Part shown: piece by piece, positions 26,098 to 37,542 of the stretch | Position numbering within the stretch: the stretch's first letter is position 1 | How the letters are laid out: each line of letters begins with the position of its first letter | Source: Lomentospora prolificans | Lineage: Eukaryota > Ascomycota > Sordariomycetes > Microascales > Microascaceae | DNA: 64,000 nucleotides | Assembly: GCA_029532625.1 (NCBI GenBank) | Contig: JARFXM010000011.1 | Location: 1,426,001 to 1,490,000 of the forward strand | Direction: 5' to 3' | Translations under genes and position numbers: made by a program | Notes under the pieces: model-generated | Seen by the model: the letters and a program-made list of their open reading frames with translations, nothing else | What the model was told of the DNA's origin: nothing | Databases searched by the model: none

Positions 26098-28237
26098 AGT
26101 CTTCTTCCCTGGGCACGTTGGCCATGGCAGCCGCCATGGCGCGGTTGAAGGCGATATCCCAATGATTACTGAGTACGATCGAATTGAACGGCAAGATGAT
26201 TCCTGTTCCTGACAAAAAACTGCACTGATGCCTCCTTGGTCCATCATTTCGACGTTCAACGGCAGCCGAATTTTGCTACTCAGGACAGATAGATAGTCTT
26301 GTCGTTCATCTCCGTCTAAAAACTGTTTTCTCCATAGCTTAACTCGGAACATGGTTAAGACATTCTCTTCTTTGTCTCGGGCTCTCTCGGGGATCCTTCG
26401 CCTTGTCAACGAGCGTTCTAGTCTCCGATGCCACACAACAGACGAATACGCTATCATCACGAATATCCGTCGAGGTAGCTTGGAGTTCCCTCCCACTCTT
26501 ATAGCTTCGTCGACACCTAATTGCGGTTACCATAATCATGCCAATGGCGTTTTATGGACGACTGACCGTTTGGATTCTCGCCGGGGGGTAGCAGCGCCTG
26601 TGTGAAGGCAGTCAGCATCAGGTGCAGCTGTCCAGCTCCCCCGTTTTCTAGGATTTGCATTTATCACCATGGGCAATCTCATCTCCACTTGGTTGCTTGC
26701 CTGCCGCTAAAAGTACACGACTGCGCACTGGCGCGAACGTTTTGGCCGAGATTGCTTTTTCCTCTCTTAACTAACATGGGCCATCAGTTCTACCTCCCCA
26801 CTTTAGGTACCTATCTTCCCCAGCTCGATAGCGCCAGTCAGCTACAGCGGGAAGAGTATCAGAGCCTTCCTCAGTTGCTATCGGCCAACTGATGTACTCC
26901 ATAGCACCACCAGGCAGAAACGGCGATTGGATTGGAACTCTTCCAATGGTGGCTTTCCCTCCTCAAACATAACCAATCCTCACCTCTACACCCTCACCTG
27001 GATCGCTACTGTCAATGTCGCTCACCACTTACACCCCCCCGGGGCGTTCTTGTTGCACACCACCAACATCGCCAACTCCCAGATCGGGCCCTGATTTTGC
27101 TTTTTCTTTTCCTTTTTTTTTTTTCTTTTTTTTTCTTTGGTACGACGATCATAAACTAAAAACTGGGTTTTCCCGCGTCTATGGTTCTCTCGGATTCCCC
27201 GGATTGGGTTCCCGGAGCGCCTACTTGTGTGAATGCCGCCTGGGGAGAGGTCAACCTCGAGTCATTTGCTTTTGTCATGGTTATTGTTGATGTTCTCATC
27301 TTTCCTTTCTCTTTGTCGCCCCCCAGCGCCGGAGAGATATTAGCTACTGGGACGGTGAAAATGGCACCCTTACCGTTGCTTCTTCTTCTACTTGTATTTC
27401 TTTTAAGCCATCGAGGGCCTTTTGGTCCTGCGAAATGACGCGGATTGACCAGGCTCTACACATATTTGTCGAGTCCAAGTCGAACAGGTAAGACTAATGG
27501 GGAACAAACCGGTTTGGTACGCGTCGAGGAATCGGAAAATGAACACAATTCTCGATCGGGGATGTGATTTCCCATGTCGTCTCACATCGATGGTACTTTC
27601 CAGCCCTGAGAAAAATGAACCATCCCTGTGTAAGACAGCTACTCGTTCGTCAAGCCGAAATAGGGAAGATGGGGAAAGGGCGTGCATCAAGTGGGAAAAT
27701 CTGTGGTACGCTGTCTCGTCTGGTCCTAATTCAAGCTCCTGGTTGACAGCCTACTTCGAGGGCGTGTGCGTATGTAAAGCTCCCTTTCTGGACTACTGGA
27801 ATGGGATGGGTGGTGGAATGGGAGATGGACGGGCTTCTCAGCTCGATCCCATTATAAGAGACGCCTGAGCCTGTTTGAGTGTCAATAAGTCTACTCGATC
27901 AAACCTGCCAGTTCCGTTCGTCATGCTTGTCCGATCTATTACACCTCTACAGCACTGTATGATTGCCAACCTGAACATCACGCTCGCTTATTCCTTATAT
28001 CTATTCCGTGTAAACGATACGTGACGAACTTGCACCTAACCTGGAAACTTCATCTCGCCCTACATATACACTACACGACACACTCACTACAATAGCATTC
28101 AGGGCAACAGCTTCCACCCCTCGCTGCCGGGTATCCTCGTGTCTCTGTTTTGACATCTCTCGAGAGTCACCTCCCATCTTACGTCCTATCCGTTCTAGAG
28201 ACGAAGGCCCCCCAAAAAAAAAGACGAGAAGAAGAAG

Positions 28238-29017
28238 ATGCATCCCAACGTTCCCCGTCGTCCCACCTTCTCGGCGGTCATCCACGCCAAATGCGCCGCG
28301 CTCAAACTCCGGCGATCAAGTGAACCCGAACAGGTTTACTCCACAGCCCGGCCCGTCATCGGTTTCGACCTCGGGCTCAGCCGACGGCTCTCCGCCCTCG
28401 AGGAGCGCGCCAAGGCCGAGCCCAAGCACCAGCTCGTCCGTGTGCAGGGCACCATTGTGCTATCGCGGTCTGAGCTTCCTAAGAAGGTGCGCGCGGAGAT
28501 GGAGGCGATTCTCGCCCCCACAGAAATCCTCTTCGTCACCTGGCGGGAGAGGCTGAACAAGATCGACGTGAGCTCAAAGCTTGAGGCCGGCGGTGTCACG
28601 GTAGAGATGGCTCAGGGAAACCCGACGGGTATCCCTTTGATTCGGGAGAGGGTTGAGTTTCATATTCTGAGGAAGGATACGAAGGTCGTCATCAAGCCAG
28701 TGAAGGAGGAGATGGTAGGGAGTACGATGATGTGGCGGTTACCAGGTACTGCAAAGGGGTTGGACGTGTGCGTGCAGGTCGTGTCGAATAGCCAGGTGCT
28801 GGCACAACTTGACGTCCAGAAAGAGGAGCCGGAGGAGAGGGAAAAGGAACCCGAGATTGTGGTGGAGATTGTGGAAGACGTGGATACGGAGGCGGTCCGG
28901 CCTCGACGGCCCGTGAGGGTATCTAGTCGCCGGAGGATGGATGTGATGAGGGGACGACGACACTCGCAACAGCTACAGCAGGTTGGGGAAGAGAAACTAC
29001 GATGTCAACGGTGGTGA
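28238..29017 (+). CDS. hypothetical protein, 259 aa
   Basis: Single-exon frame from ATG 28238 (preceded by a purine-rich AAGAAG leader) to TGA 29017. Codon use is GC3-rich like the other genes here and the frame is uninterrupted, so I take it as real. No signal peptide or membrane segment. Residues 1-200 look like a compact alpha/beta domain (segments HQLVRVQGTIVLSRSEL, TEILFVTWRERLNKIDVSSK, VEMAQGNPTGIPLIRERVEF). Residues about 200-235 are strongly acidic, with the EEPEEREKEPEIVVEIVEDV stretch, followed by a basic tail RPRRPVRVSSRRR. I do not recognise the family. A late intron near residue 248 is possible, so the last 10-15 residues are uncertain. It is followed on the same strand by NVJ2, 1.2 kb away. 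Confidence 0.65.
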   Translation: MHPNVPRRPTFSAVIHAKCAALKLRRSSEPEQVYSTARPVIGFDLGLSRRLSALEERAKAEPKHQLVRVQGTIVLSRSELPKKVRAEMEAILAPTEILFVTWRERLNKIDVSSKLEAGGVTVEMAQGNPTGIPLIRERVEFHILRKDTKVVIKPVKEEMVGSTMMWRLPGTAKGLDVCVQVVSNSQVLAQLDVQKEEPEEREKEPEIVVEIVEDVDTEAVRPRRPVRVSSRRRMDVMRGRRHSQQLQQVGEEKLRCQRW

Positions 29018-30223
29018 CGAGGAACGAGCATGTGGATTAATAGCGACGGAACCCTCAGGGAACTTGTGCAAGAGGAGTTATAAGGGAACTGGGATCGCAG
29101 GCCTAATAGAGAAAGAGCTCGGGATTTCAGGGATCAAGGGAGTCAAATGGTGGCTAATTGCTGGCAATTTCAAAAGCAAAGGGTTTGAACAGTTGGAAAG
29201 AGGTAACCACAGCACCTCGGGGAGCACAGAACTCGCGTCCAACGATGGCCCAATTTCATTTTTAATAATAATACTATACTTGATTAATACTCACTCGCTT
29301 TGACACTCGAATTAGTATCAGACAGACCCCCCCTAAAGCTGGGAAACAGACGACAGCGAAAGCCTGGGGCAGGCAATGACGCTTTGGGCGCAAAAGTTTA
29401 ACGCCACGTTAAGGCACCGTGACACTCTCCGGGGGTTCGTGAACCGGCTTCTCGGGATGCTGGACTTTGAACAAGGAGCCGGCGACGAAGGCGGTTTTTT
29501 TTCTTCTCTTGTTTCTCTTTTGGCTGTACAGGTGAAAAGGCCAGAAGAAAAGGAGGCGGGGTTAATAGTCCGCGCAGGCAGTGGTTTTGGCGCTGTTTCA
29601 CCAGGGTTCAAAAGGCAAAATCACGAGGTGAGTCTGGGAGAATGCATGTGGTGATACTCCACGTCTGTATTGGTTAACCTGAATTGAAGATTGGGGGTTT
29701 CTTGTGGGAGGTTGTCAATAGTGAAAGGTGTCAGTGCGCTGACATAATACACACGTCGCCAAGCTGAGCTTCGCCCAGGCGGCAAGAGTCGAAACAACAG
29801 GCAGCACCAGGGCTCGAAGTACCTTAGCCTTAGTGGAGGTTTAGCGTCCAGCGCTAATAGGTACAAGTTACCTTGGCCATCAACAGCTGCAACGCCAGCA
29901 CAACGTTGACGTAGCCACATCGAGAACGCTGGGACTTCACCTTTCTTTCATTCCTGGCTTCCCTCCCGGTGGTCTTATCTCGAATTAGCCAGGAACACCC
30001 ATGAAGTCGCGATCCTGAGCGAAGATATCTTCTAGAAATTGTGTAATCTCCAGTATACCTCCATTTTGGCTCCGACCTAAGCATGCAACCCGCCACACGC
30101 TGCGAGGTTTGAAGCTCTAGTTCCACCTTTCTTGATCACTGCATCTCCCTGTTATCTATGCTGTTTTCCGGTGTCCTCCATCCCTCCTGCCTTCCTGAAC
30201 CGAGTCTTGACGGTGTCTGAGCC
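29018..30223. other. spacer upstream of NVJ2
   Basis: Contains the 3' end of the preceding gene and the NVJ2 promoter. No convincing exon on either strand. Confidence 0.5.
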
Positions 30224-33200
30224 ATGAGCGACTGGACGTTCATTCTGTTCGCCTACCTCCTCGGCGGCTTGACCTTCATCCCGCTCACCATAACCGCCGT
30301 GCTCCTCCCACTCTACTTTAACCTCCCGTACCGACCAAACCCCGATGCGAATCGAGAAGATGGCGCCGACGGTATCGTACAGCCTGGGGACGACGTGGCG
30401 GCCCTTAGGGAGGCTCAAGACGCGAAGCGGGGTGGTACAAAATCCCGTCTGACGACCGAACCCGACGTAGCCGCTGGATACTTTGCCGTGTGCCGTGAGT
30501 ACACGCCCATGGGCATAAACGCGAAGCCGATCGAGAGGTCCACCCCCGTTGGTTCGGCAACCGTTGCGGCGCCGAGCCAGAGCGTTTACCAGACGATGTA
30601 CAGGAGCATATTCGACCGGAAACAAACGGCTGGACCGCTGGAGAATACTGGTGCGAGCCAGAGACCGAAGAGGGCGGGGAACGTGTTTTATGTTGCGCTT
30701 CGGTATGCGTCTACCCGTTCTACCCGTTTGTCCTTTGGGATCGCGGGCCCGGGGCTCGACTCTTTCCTTTTCGCGGTGAATACCAAGCTCGGTGCTAATA
30801 TGTCTTTAGGCACGGTCATCTCATGCTCTTTGATGACGAGGAGCAGCTCGAAGTCCGGCACGTCATATCTCTTACCCATCACGATGTCAGTATATACTCT
30901 GGAGAGGAAGTTACTCCGGAAGGCGAGCTTTTTATAAAGAGGAATGCTATCTGCCTGTCGCGGAGGAGCGACGTTCCCGACCTAGCACCAGATAATCAGC
31001 CCTCAAAGCCGTTTTACCTCTTCTCGGAAAACTGTTCGGCAAAAGAAGACTTTTACTTGGCTCTTCTCCGAAATCAGGAGCAGACGCTTGGATCTGACCG
31101 ACCGGTGCCTATCCCGCTCCAATACGATGTGCCAGATATCATCTCGCTCGTCCAGCGCCTCCATTCGACTGAAGATCACTTGCATACGAGATGGCTCAAC
31201 GCCTTCGTAGGAAGGATTTTCCTTTCCCTTTACAAGACCTATGAGCTGGAGAACTTCATTCGTGAGAAGCTCACAAAGAAGATCTCACGTGTCAAGAGAC
31301 CTTCGTTCTTGTCCCGCATCGTTATCCGGGACATTCACACAGGAACCTCGGCTCCCTTGATTTCCAACCCAAAACTTAAGGAATTAAATATCAACGGCGA
31401 GTGCGTTGTTGAAGCAGACATCAAATACACAGGGAATTTTCGTATCGAGGTTACCACGACGGCTCGCATTGATTTAGGAACACGTTTCAAGGCCCGTGAA
31501 GTCGATCTCACACTTGCTGTTGTACTTCGAAAGATCGAGGGGCATGCGCTATTCAAAATCAAAGCGCCGCCGAGCAACCGATTCTGGTTTGCATTCCAGA
31601 CCATGCCGAAGATGGAGATGAACGTGGAACCCGTAGTCAGCACTCGTCAAATCACCTATACCATGATTCTTCGCCAGATCGAGAATAGAATCAAGGAGGT
31701 TGTGGCAGAGAGCATTGTCTTGCCGTTCTGGGATGACACGCCCTTCTTCGACACCGAACACAAGAAGTGGCGTGGCGGAATCTGGGCCTCTGAAAACCAG
31801 CCTCCAACGCCTCACCCTGAACAGGTGATTGATGCTCCAAAGGTAGATGATGGGAGCGGCCACGACGTCCAATATGCGCTCGATGTGTCAGATCCAAAAC
31901 ACCCACATATCGTCGAGAAAGATGACACAGACTCTCTTCCTTCGGCAAAGAGTCCGACGGCGAGTCTCTTTAGCCGTAAGCTTGCGGCGAAATCAGTGGT
32001 GAGCAGCCCGAGAGCATCAACCACGAGCTTCGAATCGTCACAGAACTCGCCCGCCATGGCTAGCGCCTGGCCTGCACCGTCTAGAACTGTTGCGGATCCA
32101 GCCCTCGCAGCAGATCCGACCAAGGCAGAGCACGCGGTGGGGATCAGAGAAATGCCAACATCGTCCGCTCTGGAAACTCTAACGGCTATTGCAAGCTCCC
32201 CACCCAAGAATGACACGCCGATAGCATCGCCAATCAAGCCCCCTCCTCCCGTAGCTAAGGCACATTCCAGCACCTCCACCCATAACGACTGCGAGAGAGA
32301 CCACCCCCGTGAGAGGGAGCACCCTAAGGAAAGAGAGCACAAGGAGGATGCGGCGCCTACAGCAAAAGTACCACACAAAAACCGGAGAGAAACAACATCC
32401 TCGACTGAGTCACTCGATAGCGCTTATTCACTACACCAGAATACCGCCGCTTCGGTGAAGAAGAGTCGCACCGGTTCTACTTCGAGAGGCCTCTTTCGCC
32501 GTGAGGACACAAGTGCCTCGCTTGGTAGCACCAACTCATCAGCTAGTAACAGCTCAAATATCCCTGCGGTGAAGAACAATACACTCGCCGCAGTGAGTAA
32601 CGCGGCCCTACAGGCGAGGCAGTGGGGTCTCAATGCCCTACAGCGCCACAGGGATGCGAAGAGTGAGCAGCAGAAGCAGAATCCACACAATAATCATAAT
32701 GATAACCACCCGCCCGTCGATTTGAGCCAGCCAATGGGTAGGGGGCGGCCGCTGCCGCCTCTAGGAATACCGCTGCCGCCCCCTGATAGATCTCAGAAGC
32801 CTACAACTATCCCGGTACAAAGGAAGAAGACGTTACCTCCACCACTTCTACCTGAAAGGTGGTGGCCCGGGACCGGGACCCAGGGACCTGCTCGTGAGAG
32901 AGAACAGCAGGTGCAGAAAGAAAGAGAGAAGGCGAAGCCGCGCGAGCAGGAGCATAAACCCACACGCCCGGTGCCGCCTCCGCCTCTCCCGATGCGGAGG
33001 AGTAGGAATGGAAGCGTAGAGGATGACCACTCACGGGAAGATAAGATGCTCGTCGTGGCAGCACCGTCGGACTCCGAACCTGGAACTCCCGCAGGGGAGG
33101 GTTTTCCCCCTCTTGAGTCGGGGCCCGAGCGTCTTTGTGATGGCGAAGAAACGAAGACAATACCAACGCAAGAGGCCGATCCTTCCTTACTAGAGCGAAA

Positions 33201-33399
33201 GGCTCCCATGGTGAAGGACAATATCGACCACGCTCAATACTATTCTATGCCATCGACTACTGGTACTCCGGCTCAGCAAGACGCAGATGATGATGACGGG
33301 TATTCGGGATGGATGGACGATAACCTCACTTTTGATGATGAGCCGATGCACAACGAGACCAACCATGCAGCCGTTATCGCAGAGACAAATCTGTTTTGA
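30224..33399 (+). CDS. NVJ2: SMP-domain lipid-transfer protein, Nvj2/TEX2 family
   Basis: Exons 30224-30702 and 30810-33399, 1022 aa; the CG|G junction recreates Arg160 and restores a conserved stretch. An N-terminal hydrophobic segment (about 5-32) is the ER membrane anchor. A PH-like domain follows from about 155 to 255, beginning HGHLMLFDDEEQLEVRHVI. The SMP lipid-binding domain covers about 265-470 (WLNAFVGRIFLSLYKT, NGECVVEADIKYTG, FAFQTMPKMEMNVEPV). The remaining 550 residues are low-complexity: Ser/Thr/Pro-rich, a charged ERDHPREREHPKER patch, polyproline clusters and an acidic C-terminus. In yeast, Nvj2 sits at nucleus-vacuole junctions and ER-Golgi contacts and moves ceramide non-vesicularly. 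Domain order and spacing match that family well. No frame breaks seen. Confidence 0.93.
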
Positions 33400-33988
33400 A
33401 GAACATGGGCTCGAGCCAGGTTTTATCTTTATACTTGCTACACAAACATATACGGAGTTTCAGGAGTTTAACAAGTTCATATTTACGTTTCTACCCCTCC
33501 TTAGTGACTTGGGATGGCGCTATGGGGATCTGAAATACAGTGAATCGGGAACGGGCTACCCTTTTTTTTTTTTTTTTTTTTTTTTCTCGTATTGCCTCTT
33601 TTGGGATGCTAGAAGAGTTTTGCTCTACCGGTTACCTTTAGATCTAGATAATGTCCAATTGATCAACTTGGCTCTTTCTAATGCGACCTATTGCGTGACT
33701 CTTTATGCTGCTGCTTGACCTGGGCCTGAAGAGAGTTTAGGTATGTTGCGAACCTTATGATACAGGTTCCGACCAGATTCTGCTGAAGATACTGCATTGT
33801 AAAAAATTGTAAATCAATTCCGTTTGCATTATTCTTGGTTTCTACAAGGATAAATTACTGCCAAATCCCGGATAAACGCCTTTTACGGGGAATTCTATTC
33901 TGGAGAGAGACAAGACAAAGATTCGTACGAAAGGCAGAGATGATGGCTCGGCCCTCAAAGCCCTAGATGAAAAAACCCTCGAGGTGCT
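33400..33988. other. convergent 3' region (NVJ2 / ATG3) with T24 tract
   Basis: Lies between the stop codons of NVJ2 (+) and ATG3 (-). It contains an uninterrupted T24 run at 33562-33585 and AT-rich sequence suitable for polyadenylation signals. No gene seen. Confidence 0.7.
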
Positions 33989-35260
33989 TTAAACGCCCAT
34001 AGTAAAGTCGTGCTCGATACCCGGCGTAACACTTGCCATAAACTGTCATTTACACTCCGTTAGCGTCGAGATCTATGGTACGAGCTCCAAAGGGGGGGGC
34101 TGCAGCGGAAAGAAGGGAGGGGGGTTTGCTAGTGGTGTTTTCTTACCTTTAGGAACACCACGAGATACTGATCGACACGAATGGCGACCTCCTGGTCATC
34201 AATCTCATTCTGCTGCACCTCCTCCCACTCCTCAACCTTGTCGGCCTCGGCCTCGGCGTCCTTGACGTCGAGCTTCTTGACCTCTTCGACGAGGGTATCG
34301 GCGGTAGTGGGGGCTACGGCTGCCGCGGCGGCGCGAAGCTTCTCCCTGCGGATGCGGAGGGCGGCATCGGCGCGGTCGAGGAGGGTCTTCATGACGGACG
34401 CGTGTTTACAGGGGTGGACGGAGGCCATCTTGATGTTGTTAGCGAAGAAGGGGAAGTCCTCAAGGGTGACGGTCTTGTCCTTGTAATCGCCGACGATGTC
34501 GTCCATCATAGCCTTGGGGGGGGAGGGGTTGGCCGTTGGGGAGGTAGCCGGAGAGATAGAGGCGGGGGGTACGGTAGTAGGGAGAGTACATTATATAGAG
34601 GTTGTAGGTGCGGCGGCCGCTACGGAAAAAGGATTCGTCCTTTGTTAGCTTTGTTCGACGGGAAGAAACGAAGACGGACATGTTGGAAAGGCGGGAGGGA
34701 AGGTGTTGGTGAGGAAATACATACCCGCTTTTGCTCGCGGCACCAGTGTCCTTAATTATAGCGTCATCATCCTCCTCGTCCTCCATATCCGGGATCTCGT
34801 CCTCCTCTACGACCTCGCCTTCGGCCACGTTGCCTGCCTCATCCACCGCGCGAATCTCCCTCGCCTTCAAAGGCTGCGAGCTCGCCAACCCACCCGTCCT
34901 CAACCATCCATCGTCGTCGTCATCGCCAGCGGTTCCGCCGGCGCCCGCCTTGAAATCGTCGCCGTCACCCACCACGGCCTGCTCCCTCCCCGCATCGCCG
35001 GCGAAGTCGTCATCTAGGCGGCGGTAGCAGGGGACATTTCGGGTGACGAGGTACTGTTTTCCGGCGGGAAGGAACGGGACGCGGCGGGACTCGTCGTCGG
35101 CGTCGCCCCAGGACCAGGTGGGGAATTTGGAGACGAGGTAGTCGCCGGCTTCCTCGAATTCGCTGGGGTTGATCTCACCAGTCTTGCGGAAGGTTGAGGT
35201 CGTAGCAACTGGCGTGTAGCGGTCCCGGAGGGTGTTTACTGTAGAGTAGATGTAGTTCAT
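33989..35260 (-). CDS. ATG3: autophagy E2-like enzyme Atg3, frame broken at a C8 run
   Basis: Transfers Atg8 to phosphatidylethanolamine during autophagosome formation. Exons on the minus strand: 35260-34725, 34619-34147 and 34042-33989. The N-terminus [15 protein letters not shown], the [10 protein letters not shown] block, [20 protein letters not shown], the catalytic HPC motif (Cys codon 34410-34408, about residue 249) and the C-terminus [17 protein letters not shown] are all diagnostic. The middle acidic region is the expected flexible loop. Summed exon length is 1063 nt, one more than a multiple of three. The frame changes between PNGQPLPP and [13 protein letters not shown], exactly at eight C (G8 at 34516-34523 on the + strand). 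Everything on both sides is conserved, so an assembly indel is more likely than a dead gene. With one base fewer the product would be about 353 aa, normal for the family. Confidence 0.93.
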
Positions 35261-36510
35261 GGTTTTGGTTCGCGCGCGCGCAGCGGTAGTCTGCGGTTAA
35301 GAGGGTTGTTGGCTTTTATTTGGGTTTCTCTTTCTCGTGATTCTTCGTCTTCGTCGATACGGAGTAGTAGGGATGTCGGATGTAGTGTGTGGGGCGGTTC
35401 CTGATGACGTCGACGGAAGTGGAAGAGGGGGCACTTTGACGAAGCGAGGGATGAGGGAACCAGATGTTGTCAGAAGACGCAAGTAGGTCAGATCGGAACA
35501 CAAGGCTGTAGTCAAGCACTCGACAGTCACACGCGGGATCAGAATCTCCTTTTGTCCGCCTGAGGAGTGATGGTGACAAAGCTAACGAGGTTGTGAGATG
35601 GAGCGGACGCCAGTCGAATAGGCTCCGACGCTGCTAAATCTGAGGAGGGACCAACAGCTTCCCCCCCCGCTGAACACCTGATTGCAACTGTGGTCACCGG
35701 CAGGCCAGGTGGGGTTGTCACATGAATGGTGGGGTTTGCCGATTCTCCATGAACTCGAGCAGAGAACCGCAGCTCTGAAGCCCCCACCAAAGTATCCACC
35801 AATCAGATACAAGAGAAATGCCTGGGAACCGCCAGATCAATAACTGTTGGCCAGCCTCAGATCAAATGTCGAGCCCGAGACGCCTCTAAAATAAGTAGAC
35901 GTGGTAGAATAAACACCGTTGATTGGTAATTTAGGTATCCTCATAATAGACTGAACTAGTTAGGTTACGGGCAGCGGCGCGATTGTACCTCTGGCACTTT
36001 GAACTCGAAAAACGGACAGCAGAGATAGCACCCAGGTGTCGATGTTATCAGCAGTCTGCAAATGATTGGTGGTAGTGAATACTGAGGCGCTCACTTCGCA
36101 TAAGAGACGATTTTGAACGGGTTTGGATTTACTTGGTCTGAACGGTGATGCAGCGAGGTTCCGGTCGATTACCGGAGCATCGGAGGGATCCCGTTTAATG
36201 TGGGGCAGGTTTCGGGGCCCTGTGCACGAAGCGAACCGGGCCCACTAGTGTCCTTTCTGCTGACAAGGACCCTTGACTAATCCGCAGGCTAGACTACGGG
36301 ATTTCAGCTAGCGAGAGTGTTGAGGACGATGCCATTTTATAATATTGCTGACTGGAGTTGAATAGGATGACGGTGTTCTCGTGCTCATCATCCGCGTCTC
36401 CAGCCTCTAGGCCAGGATGTAACAACAAGCGGACAAGGGTTCTGTACTACAAAGCTCCGGCAACCCACCCACACACATCTTTCCACACCCAAAAGACAGC
36501 ACCGCCATGG
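35261..36510. other. spacer upstream of ATG3
   Basis: Promoter side of ATG3 and 3' side of the hydrolase gene. A short alternating CG run lies near 35271-35281, just 5' of the ATG3 start. No coding exon supported. Confidence 0.5.
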
Positions 36511-37542
36511 TTACTCCAAGGGCGCAACGTCAAGCTTATCCAGGGCCCCCGACTCAACAACCCACCCCGCCTCCTCGGCCTCCCCAGCAGTAAAGAACTC
36601 CGAAGCCGTAGCATTCCCCCGCAGGACCCACTGCAGGAAACGGGTGCCGGCGACGCCGAAAGCCCCCCCCGTTCGTATCCCGATAGGTACCACCGTGACC
36701 GACGGCGAGGTTTCCCTTCCACCGCGGCGTGTCGGCGGGGAGACGCACCCAGTCGCGTTCGGCCTGGTGGAGCGGCGAGTCAGGTTACATGAGGACCATT
36801 CCATTCTAGGGGGAGAAAGAAGGGGAAATTTTTGAAAACTTACGTTGGCATAGGCTATATCCGCCTCTCCGCCAATAAAGTAAAAGATTGGCTTCCGAAT
36901 TGTAGGTGTGACCGTCTCCGACTTACTGACATCCAGGAACCCGCTATTGAAAATCCCAATAGCGCTAACCCTGTCATCACCTACCATGTCGTACGCCTCT
37001 AGACCGCCGCAGCTCTGCCCGGCAGCGGCAATCCTCGACGTCTCAAGGTATGGGTGTGCCGCCTTGGCCTCGTCGGACAGCGCCCAGTCGATAGCTTGAG
37101 TCATCAAAGCCGAGGTGGTCTGGCCGGAGCCGTTGGGCGCGCCGCTGGCGAGGATGAAGAAGCCGTGGGAGGCGATTTCGTTGAGGAACTCGAGGAACTG
37201 GAGGCCATCGGCGGCGCATGCGCCTTCGCCCCAGATGAGAATGGGGAGAGTCAGACCCTCGGGCACTTCCTTAGGGTAGTAGAGAGTGTGGCGCGGGAGG
37301 GCATCGGCAGTCGAGTAGCCAGCTGTATACGGGCCTGATCCGCCGTTCTGCACTGGCATATTAGCATCCTGAGTTTACTTCTAGCTAGGGATGATGTGTG
37401 ACTCCAAGTGAGGATGAAATGTAAAAGCTGCTCATGTCGATAAGATGTAACTCACAGAAGGACCAGCGTTGTTAAACCCTTGGGGTCTAGCAAGAATGCC
37501 TCCCAAGGCAGAAAGCGCAATGAGAATAACTTTGGTCTGCAT
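36511..37542 (-). CDS. secreted alpha/beta hydrolase, frame broken at a G8 run
   Basis: Exons 37542-37456, 37347-36844 and 36763-36511 on the minus strand. Exon 1 encodes a clear signal peptide (MQTKVILIALSALGGILA), so the enzyme is probably secreted. The core shows a lid/oxyanion segment LPILIWGEGACAADG, the nucleophile elbow GQSCGG (Ser about 141), a candidate acidic residue in GGEADIAYAN and the histidine in AVGHGGTY. This is a serine-hydrolase triad in a small fungal esterase-like family; the substrate is unknown. Exon 3 has one base too many: the frame reading ADTPRWKGNLAVGHGGTYRD must switch to AFGVAGTRFLQWVLRGNATA, and this happens at eight G (C8 on the + strand, 36663-36670). Removing one base gives about 280 aa. 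Exon 2 could alternatively start a few codons upstream after CTCAG, also in frame. Confidence 0.82.

Larger units (their letters stand above)
18951..28237. other. gene-poor region (about 9 kb)
   Basis: I find no complete conventional gene here. Base composition looks balanced rather than strongly AT-rich, so there is no obvious sign of repeat-induced point mutation, and I see no transposase, integrase or reverse-transcriptase motif. Two protein-like scraps (23460-23663 and 24075-24356) and a pair of strong hairpins (26064-26140) are listed separately. A T/C-rich tract lies at about 27099-27138. The last few hundred bases are probably the promoter of the gene at 28238. Confidence 0.5.

Noticed and set aside
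25741..26496. 251-codon minus-strand frame
   Set aside because: Starts at GTG, overlaps hairpins, and shows no motif or consistent codon preference; probably chance.
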